DNA of 13,380 nucleotides from DAOPJM01 sp964490325. Its GTDB lineage: Bacteria; Bacillota; Clostridia; Christensenellales; CAG-138. The DNA lies in contig CAZBBX010000045.1 in assembly GCA_964490325.1 (NCBI GenBank), forward strand, positions 1 through 13,380. The letters run 5' to 3'. Made by a program: the position numbers and the translations under genes. Below are positions 1 to 7,500 of the stretch, piece by piece. Each line of letters opens with the position of its first letter. Position 1 is the stretch's first letter. The notes under the pieces were generated by a model. The model did no database searches, had not been told where the DNA came from, and was given only the letters and a program-made list of their open reading frames with translations.

Positions 1-2
1 TT

Positions 3-25
3 GAAGCAACATGCTTCTCTTTTTT
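3..25 (+). terminator. Possible intrinsic terminator for a gene left of the window
   Basis: A perfect 6-bp stem (GAAGCA at 3-8, TGCTTC at 12-17) with a 3-base loop is followed by TCTTTTTT at 18-25. This is the form of a plus-strand rho-independent terminator, but the stem is short and the gene it would serve lies outside the window. Strand and use are inferred from the T-run alone. Confidence 0.45.
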
Positions 26-62
26 CTCCTTACCCCAATATTTAGTATAGAGCCAATAAAAG

Positions 63-94
63 AGGCGCGATCCCAAACGGGGTCGCGCCTTTTT
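63..94. terminator. Strong bidirectional terminator closing the minus-strand gene train
   Basis: A 12-bp stem pairs 63-74 with 79-90 around an AAAC loop, with one T-G wobble (71/82). On the plus strand it runs directly into TTTTT (90-94). On the minus strand the sequence after the stem is TCTTTTATTGG, also T-rich. It lies about 125 bases past the stop codon of the last minus-strand gene. It therefore fits as the end of the pyrH-to-ferredoxin transcript and as a barrier to plus-strand transcripts coming from the left. Confidence 0.85.
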
Positions 95-188
95 GCTGTC
101 AAGGACGGCTTTGCCAAAAAGCGCACGCTTTTTGACGAGTCTGCTGCGGCAGGGTCTTTGATGGGTGTTCCCTTGCTTTTTCCGTTGT

Positions 189-208
189 CGGATCGGCGGA
201 ACGATCCG
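189..208 (-). other. Small hairpin just after the membrane ferredoxin stop codon
   Basis: A 7-bp perfect stem (189-195 with 202-208, CGGATCG/CGATCCG) with a 6-base loop begins 8 bases beyond the stop codon of the membrane ferredoxin gene. No T-run follows it on the minus strand, so it does not look like a terminator by itself. It could protect the 3' end of the mRNA after termination further on. The function is inference. Confidence 0.3.
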
Positions 209-215
209 CGACTGC

Positions 216-1142
216 TTATTTGACGGGCTGCTCCTCCGTCTGTTCGGGCGGGGTGGTCTGCGCCTTTTTTGCGCTGATACGGAAGCCGCCCGAGACCGCG
301 TTTGTGGGGCAGGCGCTGATGCAGTCGCCGCAGCGGATGCACTCCATAGCGTTTGCCTGCTTGGTCACATCCACGCCCATTTTGCAGGCACGGGCACAGG
401 CGCCGCAGTGGATGCAGCTTTGCTCGTTCACATCCATCCGATAGAGCGCCACGCGGTTGAACAATGCATAGAACGCGCCCAACGGGCAGAGGTACTTGCA
501 AAACGGTCGGTACACGAACAGCGAAAGGGTCAAAATGGCCACGAGCAGGGACAGCTTCCACCAAAACAGGAAGCCCAGTCCCTCGCGCAGGCTTGCGTTG
601 CGAATGACCAAGGGGATCCCCGCGCCCAGCGTCCCCGCAGGGCACAGGAGCTTGCAAAAGTAGGGTGCGCCCACGCCGTACGCATTCGTCAGGGTGATGG
701 GCAGCACGATCACCAGCACGACAAGGATGACGTATTTGAGGTAACGCAGGGGTCGGTCGACCGCCTTTGGTATGGTCAGGCGCTTGACCTTGATGCGATG
801 GATCAGATCCTGCACCAGTCCGAACGGGCACAGAAAGCCGCAGACGAGCCTGCCGAACAGCGCCGCAAAGAGCAGCAGAAAGCCCAGCACATAGAAGCTG
901 AAATCGTGCTTCCTGCCGCCGATGACAGCCTGCAGCGAACCGACGGGGCAGGAGCCGACCGCTCCCGGGCAGGAGTAGCAGTTCAGTCCCGGTACGCAGA
1001 CGTACTTGCTCACGCCCTGATGGATGCTGCCCGACACATAGCCGCGCACATCCGCATTATACAGGATCGTTGCCGCGATCTGCACTAAGAGCCGCCTTGT
1101 TCCCCGCTTTACACGGGGCTTTTTTACCTGTAACTTTTCCAT
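216..1142 (-). CDS. Polytopic membrane protein with two 4Fe-4S ferredoxin motifs (NapH/NosR-C-terminal type)
   Basis: This 308-residue protein probably passes electrons between a membrane or quinone pool and a cytoplasmic or extracytoplasmic partner. It resembles the NapH/NosR/YccM group of membrane ferredoxins (Fer4_5 type). Hydrophobic segments lie near residues 82-100, 135-152 and 192-212. Repeated cysteine-proline motifs mark the family: CYSCP at 55-59, CP at 65, CGFLCP at 101-106, CKLLCP at 163-168 and CKYLCP at 215-220. Two ferredoxin motifs follow, with cysteines 243/246/249/253 and 268/271/274/278, the second ending in CP. The C-terminal 20 residues are a polar, Glu/Gln-rich tail. The ATG lies 4 bases after the preceding CXXC micro-protein stop, with GGGGTGGGG upstream. 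It is the last gene before the terminator at 63-94. The electron donor and acceptor cannot be told from the sequence; a FMN-binding or thioredoxin-like partner would be expected elsewhere. Confidence 0.9.
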   Translation of the reverse strand: MEKLQVKKPRVKRGTRRLLVQIAATILYNADVRGYVSGSIHQGVSKYVCVPGLNCYSCPGAVGSCPVGSLQAVIGGRKHDFSFYVLGFLLLFAALFGRLVCGFLCPFGLVQDLIHRIKVKRLTIPKAVDRPLRYLKYVILVVLVIVLPITLTNAYGVGAPYFCKLLCPAGTLGAGIPLVIRNASLREGLGFLFWWKLSLLVAILTLSLFVYRPFCKYLCPLGAFYALFNRVALYRMDVNEQSCIHCGACARACKMGVDVTKQANAMECIRCGDCISACPTNAVSGGFRISAKKAQTTPPEQTEEQPVK

Positions 1143-1146
1143 ATTT

Positions 1147-1293
1147 TTACCCCACCCCTATGCACTCGAGACAAACGCGAATGGCCTTTTGCAGCACCTC
1201 GCCCGCCTCGCCGCCAAGGATCCCCACAACAAGGAACGCCACACCCGTAAGCGCCAACGCAAGCGTCAGAAAGGGTCGTAAACGCTTGAACAT
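1147..1293 (-). CDS. 48-residue membrane-anchored CXXC micro-protein (CD1871A-like)
   Basis: The protein has a basic N-terminus (MFKRLRPF), one hydrophobic segment at about residues 8-27, and a short tail ending in a CLEC motif (C41, C44) followed by IGVG. This layout, with the ending ICLECIGIG or close variants, is that of the CD1871A family of CXXC proteins known from clostridia; I recognise it from memory and have not searched. A strong AAGGAGG (1303-1309), 9 bases before the ATG, overlaps the polC stop codon, so translation is probably coupled to polC. The membrane ferredoxin gene starts 4 bases downstream. Co-location suggests that the two cysteines serve as a redox or metal site for that protein, perhaps in its assembly or as an electron relay. 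The molecular role is not known to me. Confidence 0.8.
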   Translation of the reverse strand: MFKRLRPFLTLALALTGVAFLVVGILGGEAGEVLQKAIRVCLECIGVG

Positions 1294-1307
1294 ACTCCCT
1301 CGCCTCC

Positions 1308-4300
1308 TTATAGATCGAATAGACTGATCTGCTTGGTCTTTGGAAGACCGTTGAAGCAGCCGCAGCCCTCCAAAGCTGTCATTACGCCGCTGTTGGCGCC
1401 TGTGACCGCGGCAAAGTCCTGCTGTGTAGCAAAGCGCTGCGTGCCGCGCCGCTCGGCAATGCCCTCCGCAGCCGTTGCGCCTATGCCCGGAATGGCGTTG
1501 AAGGGCGGACGGATGGCGTTGCCCTCGATGATAAAGCGCGTCGCCTGCGACTTGTAGATGTCCACAGGCAGCAGATCGATCCCGCGCAGGTACATCTCAT
1601 AGACGACCTCCAGAATGGTCTGCAGCTCCTTGCTCTTTTTGCGTTCCGCCGTCTCCATGGTGAGCGCCGCCTTGTCCATCTCCAAGATGGTGGCAAGCAC
1701 CATCTCGGGTTCGCCCAACGCCTTGGTGATGTCGAATGCGTCGGCACGGACGGTGTAGTAGACCGCATAGAAGGGCAAGGGATAATGCACCTTGAAGTAC
1801 GCCACGTCAAACGCCATCATGGTGTACGCAACCGCATGGCCGCGGGGGAACATGTACTTGATCTTCTTGCACGAGTCGATGAACCACGCGGGGATGTTGC
1901 CCTTCTTCATCGCGTCCTCCATCTCGTCGGTCAGCCCCCGCCCCTTGCGGACGCGTTCCATGATGGAGAAGGACAGCGAGGCCTCCATGTTATGCGCGAT
2001 GAGGTAGTTCATGATGTCGTCTCTGGTACAGAGCACCTCGTTGAGCTTGGCTATGCCCTTGGTGACCAAGGGCTCCGCGTTGTTCAGCCATACGTCCGTG
2101 CCGTGGGTCAGTCCCGCGATGCGCACCAGCTCCTCGATGGTCTTTGGCCGCGTCTGCTCCAAGACCTGCCGCACGAAACCCGTGCCAAATTCGGGTACGC
2201 CAAGGGTGCCGACCGAGCAGTTCAAGGGCGTAAGGTCGATTCCAAGCGGCGCAAACGAGGAGAAGATGCCCCTTGTATCGGGATCGTCCAGCGGGATGCT
2301 GTGGGGGCTGACGCCCGTCAGATCCTCCATCATACGCAGCGCGGTCGGGTCGTCATGCCCTAAGATATCCAGCTTGACCAGACGGTCGTCCATGGCGTGG
2401 AAGTCGAAATGCGTGGTGATCGTCGACTGATCCACCTTGTCCGCAGGCCGCTGAATGGGCGTGTAGTCGTAGATCTCGTCCTCCTTGGGGACGATGACGA
2501 TGCCGCCCGGATGCTGTCCCGTGGTGACCTTGACGTCCATGCAGCCCTTGGACAGGCGCTCCAGCTCGGCGTTTCCGTAGTGCAGACCCTTGCCCTCCAT
2601 GTAATGATACACATACTCAAAGGCGGTTTTTTCCGCGATACCGGAGATCGTTCCCGCACGGAAGGCGTGTCCCTTGCCGAACATGACCTCCACGTACTTG
2701 TGCGCCTCGGGCTGGTACTCGCCTGAAAAGTTCAGGTCGATATCGGGGGTCTTGTCGCCCTTGAAGCCCAAGAACACCTCAAAGGGGATCTCAAAGCCCG
2801 CCTTCTTGTAGGGTGTGCCGCAGACGGGGCAGTCCTTGTCGGGCATGTCCGCTCCCGTGGTGTACAGGCTGCGGTCGATGTCGAAGTCGCTGTGCTTGCA
2901 CTTGGGGCAGACATAGTGCGGCTGCAGCGGGTTCACCTCGGTGATCCCCGCCATCGTCGCAACGAAGGAGGAGCCGACCGAGCCTCGCGAACCGACGATG
3001 TAGCCGTCTGAATTGGACTTATGCACCAGGCGCTGCGCCATCAGGTACAGCGAGGCATAGCCGTTGCCGATGATGCTGTTAAGTTCGCGGTCCAAGCGCG
3101 CCTGTACGACCTCGGGCAGCGGGTCACCATAGATCTCGTGCGCACGGTTTACCGCCATGCTGCGCAGCTCCTCGGAGGCGTTTGGGATCTCGGGGGCATG
3201 CGTGCCGTCGGGGAAGGGCTTGAGCGTGTCGCACAGATCCGCTATGCGGTTGGGCGCGTCCACGACCAGCTCCTTGGCCTTCTCCTCGCCCAAATAGGAA
3301 AACTCCTCCAACATCTCCTCGGTGGTCTTGAAATACAGCGGCGCTTGGTAATCGGTGTCCTCAAAGCCCTGCTTGTAGAGGATGATCTGCCGATAGATCC
3401 CATCCTCCGGCTCCAAAAAGTGGACGTCTCCCGTTGCAACGACGGGCTTGTGCAGCTTCTCACCCAACGCCACGATCCTGCGGTTGAGATCCCTTAGTCC
3501 CTCGTCGTCCTTGACCTGCCCCTCGCGCACCAAAAAGCGGTTATTGGCAATGGGTTGGATCTCCAAAAAATCATAGAAGGAGGCGATGCGCAAAAGCGTC
3601 TCCTCGTCCTTGCCCTCCAGTACGGCACGGAACAGTTCCCCCGCCTCACAGGCGCTGCCGATGAGCAGATGCTCGCGATAAATGGTGAGCAGGCTGCGCG
3701 GAATGCGCGGTCTTTGATGGAAGTAGTCCAAATGCGAATAGCTGATGATGCGGTACAGATCCTTCATGCCCGCCTGCGTACGCGCAAGGATGATGATATG
3801 CTTGGTCTTTTGCCGCTCCTTGGACTTGCCCTCCGGCTTTTCCTCCGAGGCGTCGGGCACAACGGGGATGGTGTGCACGCCCCGTTCGCGCATGAGGGCG
3901 CTCAGCTGCAGAAAGATCTGCGCGCAGGAGCAGGCGTCGTCGTCGGCACGGTGGTGACTGCCCATGTCGACGTTGAAGTAGGCGCAGAGCGTGTCGAGCT
4001 TGTGGTTCTCCACCTTGTCCCGAAGGAGACAGCGGGAAAGCGTAAGGGTGTCCGCATAGGGCTGATGGAATGCAATGCCAAACTTTGCACCGTGCGTGGT
4101 GATAAAGCCCACATCAAAGCGGGCGTTGTGCGCGATGAGGCAGCTGTCGCCTGCAAACGCCTGAAAGGCGGTGAGCGCCTCACGGGTGGAGGGCGCGCCT
4201 TCGAGCATCTTGGTGGTGATGCCTGTCAGCTTGGTGATCTCGGGCGGGACGACCTCGCCGTCGGACACGAAGGTTTGAAAACGTTTGGTGATCCTGCCGT

Positions 4301-5333
4301 CCTCCAAGCGCACCGCGCCGATCTCGATGATCTCGCAGCGCTCCGCCTTGAGGCCTGTGGTCTCAATATCGAAGGCGACAAGGCTGCCGCCCATCTGACA
4401 TTGCTCGGTATCGGGCAGCAGGTAGCCTTCCACGCCGAACAGTGCCTTCACACCCGTCTTTGCGGACGCCTTGGCCGCCTCGGGAAAGGCCTGCACGACC
4501 CCGTGATCCGTGACGGCCAGCGCCTTATGACCCCAGCGCTTTGCCGTCAGGAAGGCCTGTGTCAGGTCGGTGATGCCGTCCTTGTTGGACATTTTGCTGT
4601 GCAGATGCAGCTCCACGCGCTTCTCCGCCGCGTTGTCCATGCGGTATTCGCGGTCGATCACGTTGACGTCATATGCGGCGAAGGACAGCTCTCCCGTCTT
4701 CTTGAACAGGTGAACGCCGCCGCGCACCAGCAGCCGCTTGTCCTTCTTTTGGACGATGCCGAGCCAGTAGCTGAAGCGCTGCGCCTTCCACTCCTGCGGA
4801 AAGCTGACGGAGCAGTAGATGGAACTTTGCTCGTCCGTCAGGTTGAAGCGAACGCGCCAGCTCTTTTCGCCCTTGTCAAACTTGTTGCCCCAGCCCTCCT
4901 TGAGCTCCTCCGATACGATGCGCCCCTCTATGACGGCCTTCTTGTCGTCCTCGTTGAGCGCTTGAATGGCTTTGCAGCTGTGCGCCCCGATGGGCACGCC
5001 TGCGATCGCTCCGTTTTCGGGCAGCTCCGCCTCGATGACGGGCTTGCGCGCCGCAACAGGCGCACAGGGTGCGCTTGCGGCGGGAGCAGCTGCGCTTACG
5101 GAAACAGGCGCGGCCTCCTCGCGCTCGCTGTACGAAAACGCCACCTGTACCATGGGCAGCAGCTCCCGTACCGCGCTCTCCCACAGAGGCAGCGCCTCCT
5201 CGTTGAGCGTGGACGTCTTGACGGCTTGGATCTTTAGCAGCTTGTCCTCACGCAAATAACGGGCCGCCAGAATGGGCAAGTCCGCCATGTCGATATTTGC
5301 TTTGCGATAGGCCAGTTCCAGTTCCGCTTGCAT
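1308..5333 (-). CDS. polC: DNA polymerase III PolC (Gram-positive replicative polymerase with proofreading exonuclease)
   Basis: PolC is the main replicative DNA polymerase of Firmicutes. In this 1341-residue protein an OB-type domain lies at about 128-225. The PHP domain begins with HLH (243-245) and TDH (275-277). It is split by a DEDD 3'-5' exonuclease at about 318-480: FDIET at 321-325, D407 in the HNARFD motif, H461 and D466. The PHP domain resumes from about 512. A zinc site (C809, C812, C835, C838) precedes the catalytic aspartates D864 and D866 (PDIDLNFS) and D989 (KLDILGHDD). The C-terminus QISLFDL (1335-1341) is a beta-clamp binding motif. B. subtilis PolC has about 1437 residues. 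The difference is at the N-terminus, where residues 1-70 may match the NI domain, and an Ala-rich linker (about 73-97) stands where NII would be. The ATG is 7 bases after the ispG stop, with only a weak GAG upstream, so translation is probably coupled to ispG. Confidence 0.98.
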   Translation of the reverse strand: MQAELELAYRKANIDMADLPILAARYLREDKLLKIQAVKTSTLNEEALPLWESAVRELLPMVQVAFSYSEREEAAPVSVSAAAPAASAPCAPVAARKPVIEAELPENGAIAGVPIGAHSCKAIQALNEDDKKAVIEGRIVSEELKEGWGNKFDKGEKSWRVRFNLTDEQSSIYCSVSFPQEWKAQRFSYWLGIVQKKDKRLLVRGGVHLFKKTGELSFAAYDVNVIDREYRMDNAAEKRVELHLHSKMSNKDGITDLTQAFLTAKRWGHKALAVTDHGVVQAFPEAAKASAKTGVKALFGVEGYLLPDTEQCQMGGSLVAFDIETTGLKAERCEIIEIGAVRLEDGRITKRFQTFVSDGEVVPPEITKLTGITTKMLEGAPSTREALTAFQAFAGDSCLIAHNARFDVGFITTHGAKFGIAFHQPYADTLTLSRCLLRDKVENHKLDTLCAYFNVDMGSHHRADDDACSCAQIFLQLSALMRERGVHTIPVVPDASEEKPEGKSKERQKTKHIIILARTQAGMKDLYRIISYSHLDYFHQRPRIPRSLLTIYREHLLIGSACEAGELFRAVLEGKDEETLLRIASFYDFLEIQPIANNRFLVREGQVKDDEGLRDLNRRIVALGEKLHKPVVATGDVHFLEPEDGIYRQIILYKQGFEDTDYQAPLYFKTTEEMLEEFSYLGEEKAKELVVDAPNRIADLCDTLKPFPDGTHAPEIPNASEELRSMAVNRAHEIYGDPLPEVVQARLDRELNSIIGNGYASLYLMAQRLVHKSNSDGYIVGSRGSVGSSFVATMAGITEVNPLQPHYVCPKCKHSDFDIDRSLYTTGADMPDKDCPVCGTPYKKAGFEIPFEVFLGFKGDKTPDIDLNFSGEYQPEAHKYVEVMFGKGHAFRAGTISGIAEKTAFEYVYHYMEGKGLHYGNAELERLSKGCMDVKVTTGQHPGGIVIVPKEDEIYDYTPIQRPADKVDQSTITTHFDFHAMDDRLVKLDILGHDDPTALRMMEDLTGVSPHSIPLDDPDTRGIFSSFAPLGIDLTPLNCSVGTLGVPEFGTGFVRQVLEQTRPKTIEELVRIAGLTHGTDVWLNNAEPLVTKGIAKLNEVLCTRDDIMNYLIAHNMEASLSFSIMERVRKGRGLTDEMEDAMKKGNIPAWFIDSCKKIKYMFPRGHAVAYTMMAFDVAYFKVHYPLPFYAVYYTVRADAFDITKALGEPEMVLATILEMDKAALTMETAERKKSKELQTILEVVYEMYLRGIDLLPVDIYKSQATRFIIEGNAIRPPFNAIPGIGATAAEGIAERRGTQRFATQQDFAAVTGANSGVMTALEGCGCFNGLPKTKQISLFDL

Positions 5334-5340
5334 CCGCTCT

Positions 5341-6396
5341 CTATGCGCCCCCCGACGCCAAAAGCTCGTTCGCCTCCGCGATGAGCCGCTCGATCAATTC
5401 GTCATAGCTGCCGTTTGCCACGATCCTGCCCGCCTTGAACAGCACGCCGTTGCCCTTGCCAAACGCAATGCCTATGTCGGCGTCCCCCGCCTCGCCAACG
5501 CCGTTGACGGCGCAGCCCATGACGGCGATCTTGAGATAACCCGCGTTGTGCCGTACGCCGCAATCCACGCGCTCCACCGCCCGCATCAGATCCACCTTTG
5601 TGCGGCCGCAGGTGGGGCAGGCGATGATGTCCACATCGTCGCGCCGCAGATCCAACGCCCGAAGGAGCTTGAGGCCGACCTCGACCTCGCGCACGGGAGG
5701 CGCGGACAGGGAGACGCGAATGGTGTCGCCGATCCCGTCCAAAAGGAGCGCGCCTATGCCCGCCGCCGACTTGATGATCCCCGCCTCGACCGTACCCGTC
5801 TCCGTGATACCCAGATGCAGCGGATACGAGCAGCGTTCGGACAACAGGCGGTAAGCGCGCACCGTGACGGGTACGGCGCTGGCCTTTACCGAAAGCACGA
5901 TATCAAAAAAGCCTTCCTTTTCGAGCAGCGCCGCGTGGCGCAGCGCGCTTTCGACCATGGCCAAGGCCAAGTCGCCCCCGCAGCGCTCCCGCAGCCCCTT
6001 TTCCAAGGAGCCGCCGTTCACGCCGATGCGGATGGGCACATGGTGGAGCTTGGCGCAGTCCGCAACGGCGCGGACATGGGCGTCATCCCCGATGTTGCCG
6101 GGGTTGAAGCGGATCTTGTCCGCTCCGTTCTCCATGGCTGCGATCGCCATGCGATAGTCAAAATGAATGTCTGCGGCCAAGGGGATGCGGATCGCGGGAC
6201 GGATGACCGACAGCGCCTTTGCCGCCGCAAGATCGGGCACGGTGCAGCGCACCAGCTCACAGCCCGCCGCCTCCAAGGAGTGGATCTGGCTGATCGTGGC
6301 GTCCGTATCCCTTGTATCGGTATTGGTCATGGACTGTACCAATACGGGCGCGCCGCCGCCTATGCACCTGTCGCCTATGCGTACCTGCTTTGTCAT
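5341..6396 (-). CDS. ispG: 4-hydroxy-3-methylbut-2-enyl diphosphate synthase (flavodoxin/ferredoxin-dependent)
   Basis: IspG (GcpE) converts 2-C-methyl-D-erythritol 2,4-cyclodiphosphate to HMBPP, the next-to-last step of the MEP isoprenoid pathway, using a 4Fe-4S cluster. The protein has 351 residues, the usual length of the short bacterial form, with an N-terminal TIM barrel (VQSMTNTDTRD at 20-30, IRFNPGNIG at 95-103, IGVNGGSLE at 124-132) and a C-terminal iron-sulfur domain. Cluster ligands are C260 and C263 (CPTCGRT) and C295 (MGCAVNGVGE), with E302 as the expected fourth ligand. The ATG overlaps the rseP stop as TAATG, so translation is coupled to rseP. dxr of the same pathway lies two genes upstream, and uppS, which uses the end product, is in the same gene train. 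Confidence 0.98.
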   Translation of the reverse strand: MTKQVRIGDRCIGGGAPVLVQSMTNTDTRDTDATISQIHSLEAAGCELVRCTVPDLAAAKALSVIRPAIRIPLAADIHFDYRMAIAAMENGADKIRFNPGNIGDDAHVRAVADCAKLHHVPIRIGVNGGSLEKGLRERCGGDLALAMVESALRHAALLEKEGFFDIVLSVKASAVPVTVRAYRLLSERCSYPLHLGITETGTVEAGIIKSAAGIGALLLDGIGDTIRVSLSAPPVREVEVGLKLLRALDLRRDDVDIIACPTCGRTKVDLMRAVERVDCGVRHNAGYLKIAVMGCAVNGVGEAGDADIGIAFGKGNGVLFKAGRIVANGSYDELIERLIAEANELLASGGA

Positions 6397-7451
6397 TACC
6401 AGCTACCGTTTGCGCAGCTGCTCACATCGCCTATGGTGACAGCCACGATCAAAATCATCAGCAGGATGAAGCCCACAAAGTGCACGATGGCCTCGGTCTC
6501 GGCCTTGACGGGCTTGCCGCGTATGGCCTCGATGCCCACGAACACCAGCCTGCCGCCATCCAATGCGGGCAGGGGAAGCAGGTTGACCACGCCCAAATTG
6601 GCGCTGATGAGCACGATCAGGTACAGCAGGAACTCCGCGTTGCCCCGAATGGCGGTGCTTACGCCATCCGAGATATACTTGACGATGCGCGTCGGCCCCG
6701 CCAGATCGTTGATACCTGCCTGACCCGTCAGCAGCATCCAAAGGGACTTGTACACCAAAACGACGACCTCGCCGCAGTAGCCGAAGCTGCGCCCCAGTGC
6801 GCCAAAAAAGCCGTATTCGATGTGGCCGTAGTTGATCTGTATGCCCATCAAACGCTTGTTTGCCTCATTTTCGGCACTCATGCCGTGCAGGGCAAGCGTC
6901 AGGCTCTCGCCGCCGCGATCGACGGTGACGGTGGCGTCCGCCGCCGTACCGGCCGCAAGCTGCTCGTCTAACGCGTCATAGCTGTCGATGCGTACGCCGT
7001 CAAAGCTTGTGATCTGATCGCCTGCCTGCATACCCGCGGCCTGTGCGGGGGAACCGTCGTTGACCGACTCGACAAGGATGGTCGAGGCATCGTACTCGCC
7101 ATAGCAGAGCAGCAGGATGAAGGCTACCACCAACGCCGTCAGAATGTTCATCAGAGCACCCGACACCAGCACCACGGCGCGGCGCCACTTGGGCTGCGCG
7201 GAGAAGCAGCGTTCGTCCTTGACCTCCTGATCCTCCCCGTAGAAGCGGCAGCTCCCGCCAAGGGGCAGGGCGCGCAGGGAGTAGTCGATGCCGTTGACAG
7301 TCTTGTGCAGCAGGCGAGGCCCCATCCCGATGGAATACTCCAGTATGGTGAAGCCCAGCTTGCGTCCCGCAAAGAAATGCCCCAGCTCGTGCAGAGCGAT
7401 CATGACGCCCAGTATGAGGATGGCTATGATAACACTTAAAACAGTTGACAA
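6396..7451 (-). CDS. rseP: Site-2 intramembrane zinc metalloprotease (RseP/RasP family)
   Basis: RseP (RasP in B. subtilis) cuts transmembrane segments of anti-sigma factors, cell-division proteins and leftover signal peptides. The 351-residue protein has the zinc motif HELGH (H21, E22, H25) in the first membrane segment, a second segment at about 92-116, and one PDZ domain at about 122-190. The third zinc ligand is D298 in LLPLPALDGGR, followed by a last membrane segment at about 320-340. The start codon is TTG. It is preferred because GGAAAGGAAG lies about 7 bases upstream and because the first internal ATG (residue 17) would remove half of the catalytic membrane helix. Its stop overlaps the ispG start. 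Its position between dxr and ispG matches the Firmicutes cluster order. Substrates cannot be inferred from the sequence. Confidence 0.95.
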   Translation of the reverse strand: MSTVLSVIIAILILGVMIALHELGHFFAGRKLGFTILEYSIGMGPRLLHKTVNGIDYSLRALPLGGSCRFYGEDQEVKDERCFSAQPKWRRAVVLVSGALMNILTALVVAFILLLCYGEYDASTILVESVNDGSPAQAAGMQAGDQITSFDGVRIDSYDALDEQLAAGTAADATVTVDRGGESLTLALHGMSAENEANKRLMGIQINYGHIEYGFFGALGRSFGYCGEVVVLVYKSLWMLLTGQAGINDLAGPTRIVKYISDGVSTAIRGNAEFLLYLIVLISANLGVVNLLPLPALDGGRLVFVGIEAIRGKPVKAETEAIVHFVGFILLMILIVAVTIGDVSSCANGSW

Positions 7452-7468
7452 GCGTTTACTTCCTTTCC

Positions 7469-7487
7469 GCGCCCCTTTTCGGAGCGC
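7469..7487 (-). other. Intercistronic hairpin in the dxr-rseP gap
   Basis: In the minus-strand RNA, GCGCUCC pairs with GGGGCGC across a GAAAA loop, giving a 7-bp stem with one U-G wobble. On the plus strand the same position is a C-A mismatch, so the fold suits the operon mRNA. It lies just upstream of the GGAAAGGAAG ribosome binding site of rseP and has no T-run after it. It may be an RNA stability or translation-tuning element; this is inference. Confidence 0.35.
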
Positions 7488-7500
7488 CGCAGCAGTAGGT

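Noticed and set aside
165..1088. A 307-codon plus-strand open frame antisense to the membrane ferredoxin gene
   Set aside because: The minus strand has the cysteine motifs and membrane segments of a real family; the plus-strand translation has no such order.
3555..5237. A 560-codon plus-strand open frame antisense to polC
   Set aside because: It is the mirror of the GC-biased third codon positions of polC. The polC frame has complete domain motifs, while this frame shows none.
5548..6723. A 391-codon plus-strand open frame antisense to ispG and rseP
   Set aside because: It crosses two clearly identified genes on the opposite strand and its translation is low-complexity Arg/Ala/Gln-rich without motifs.
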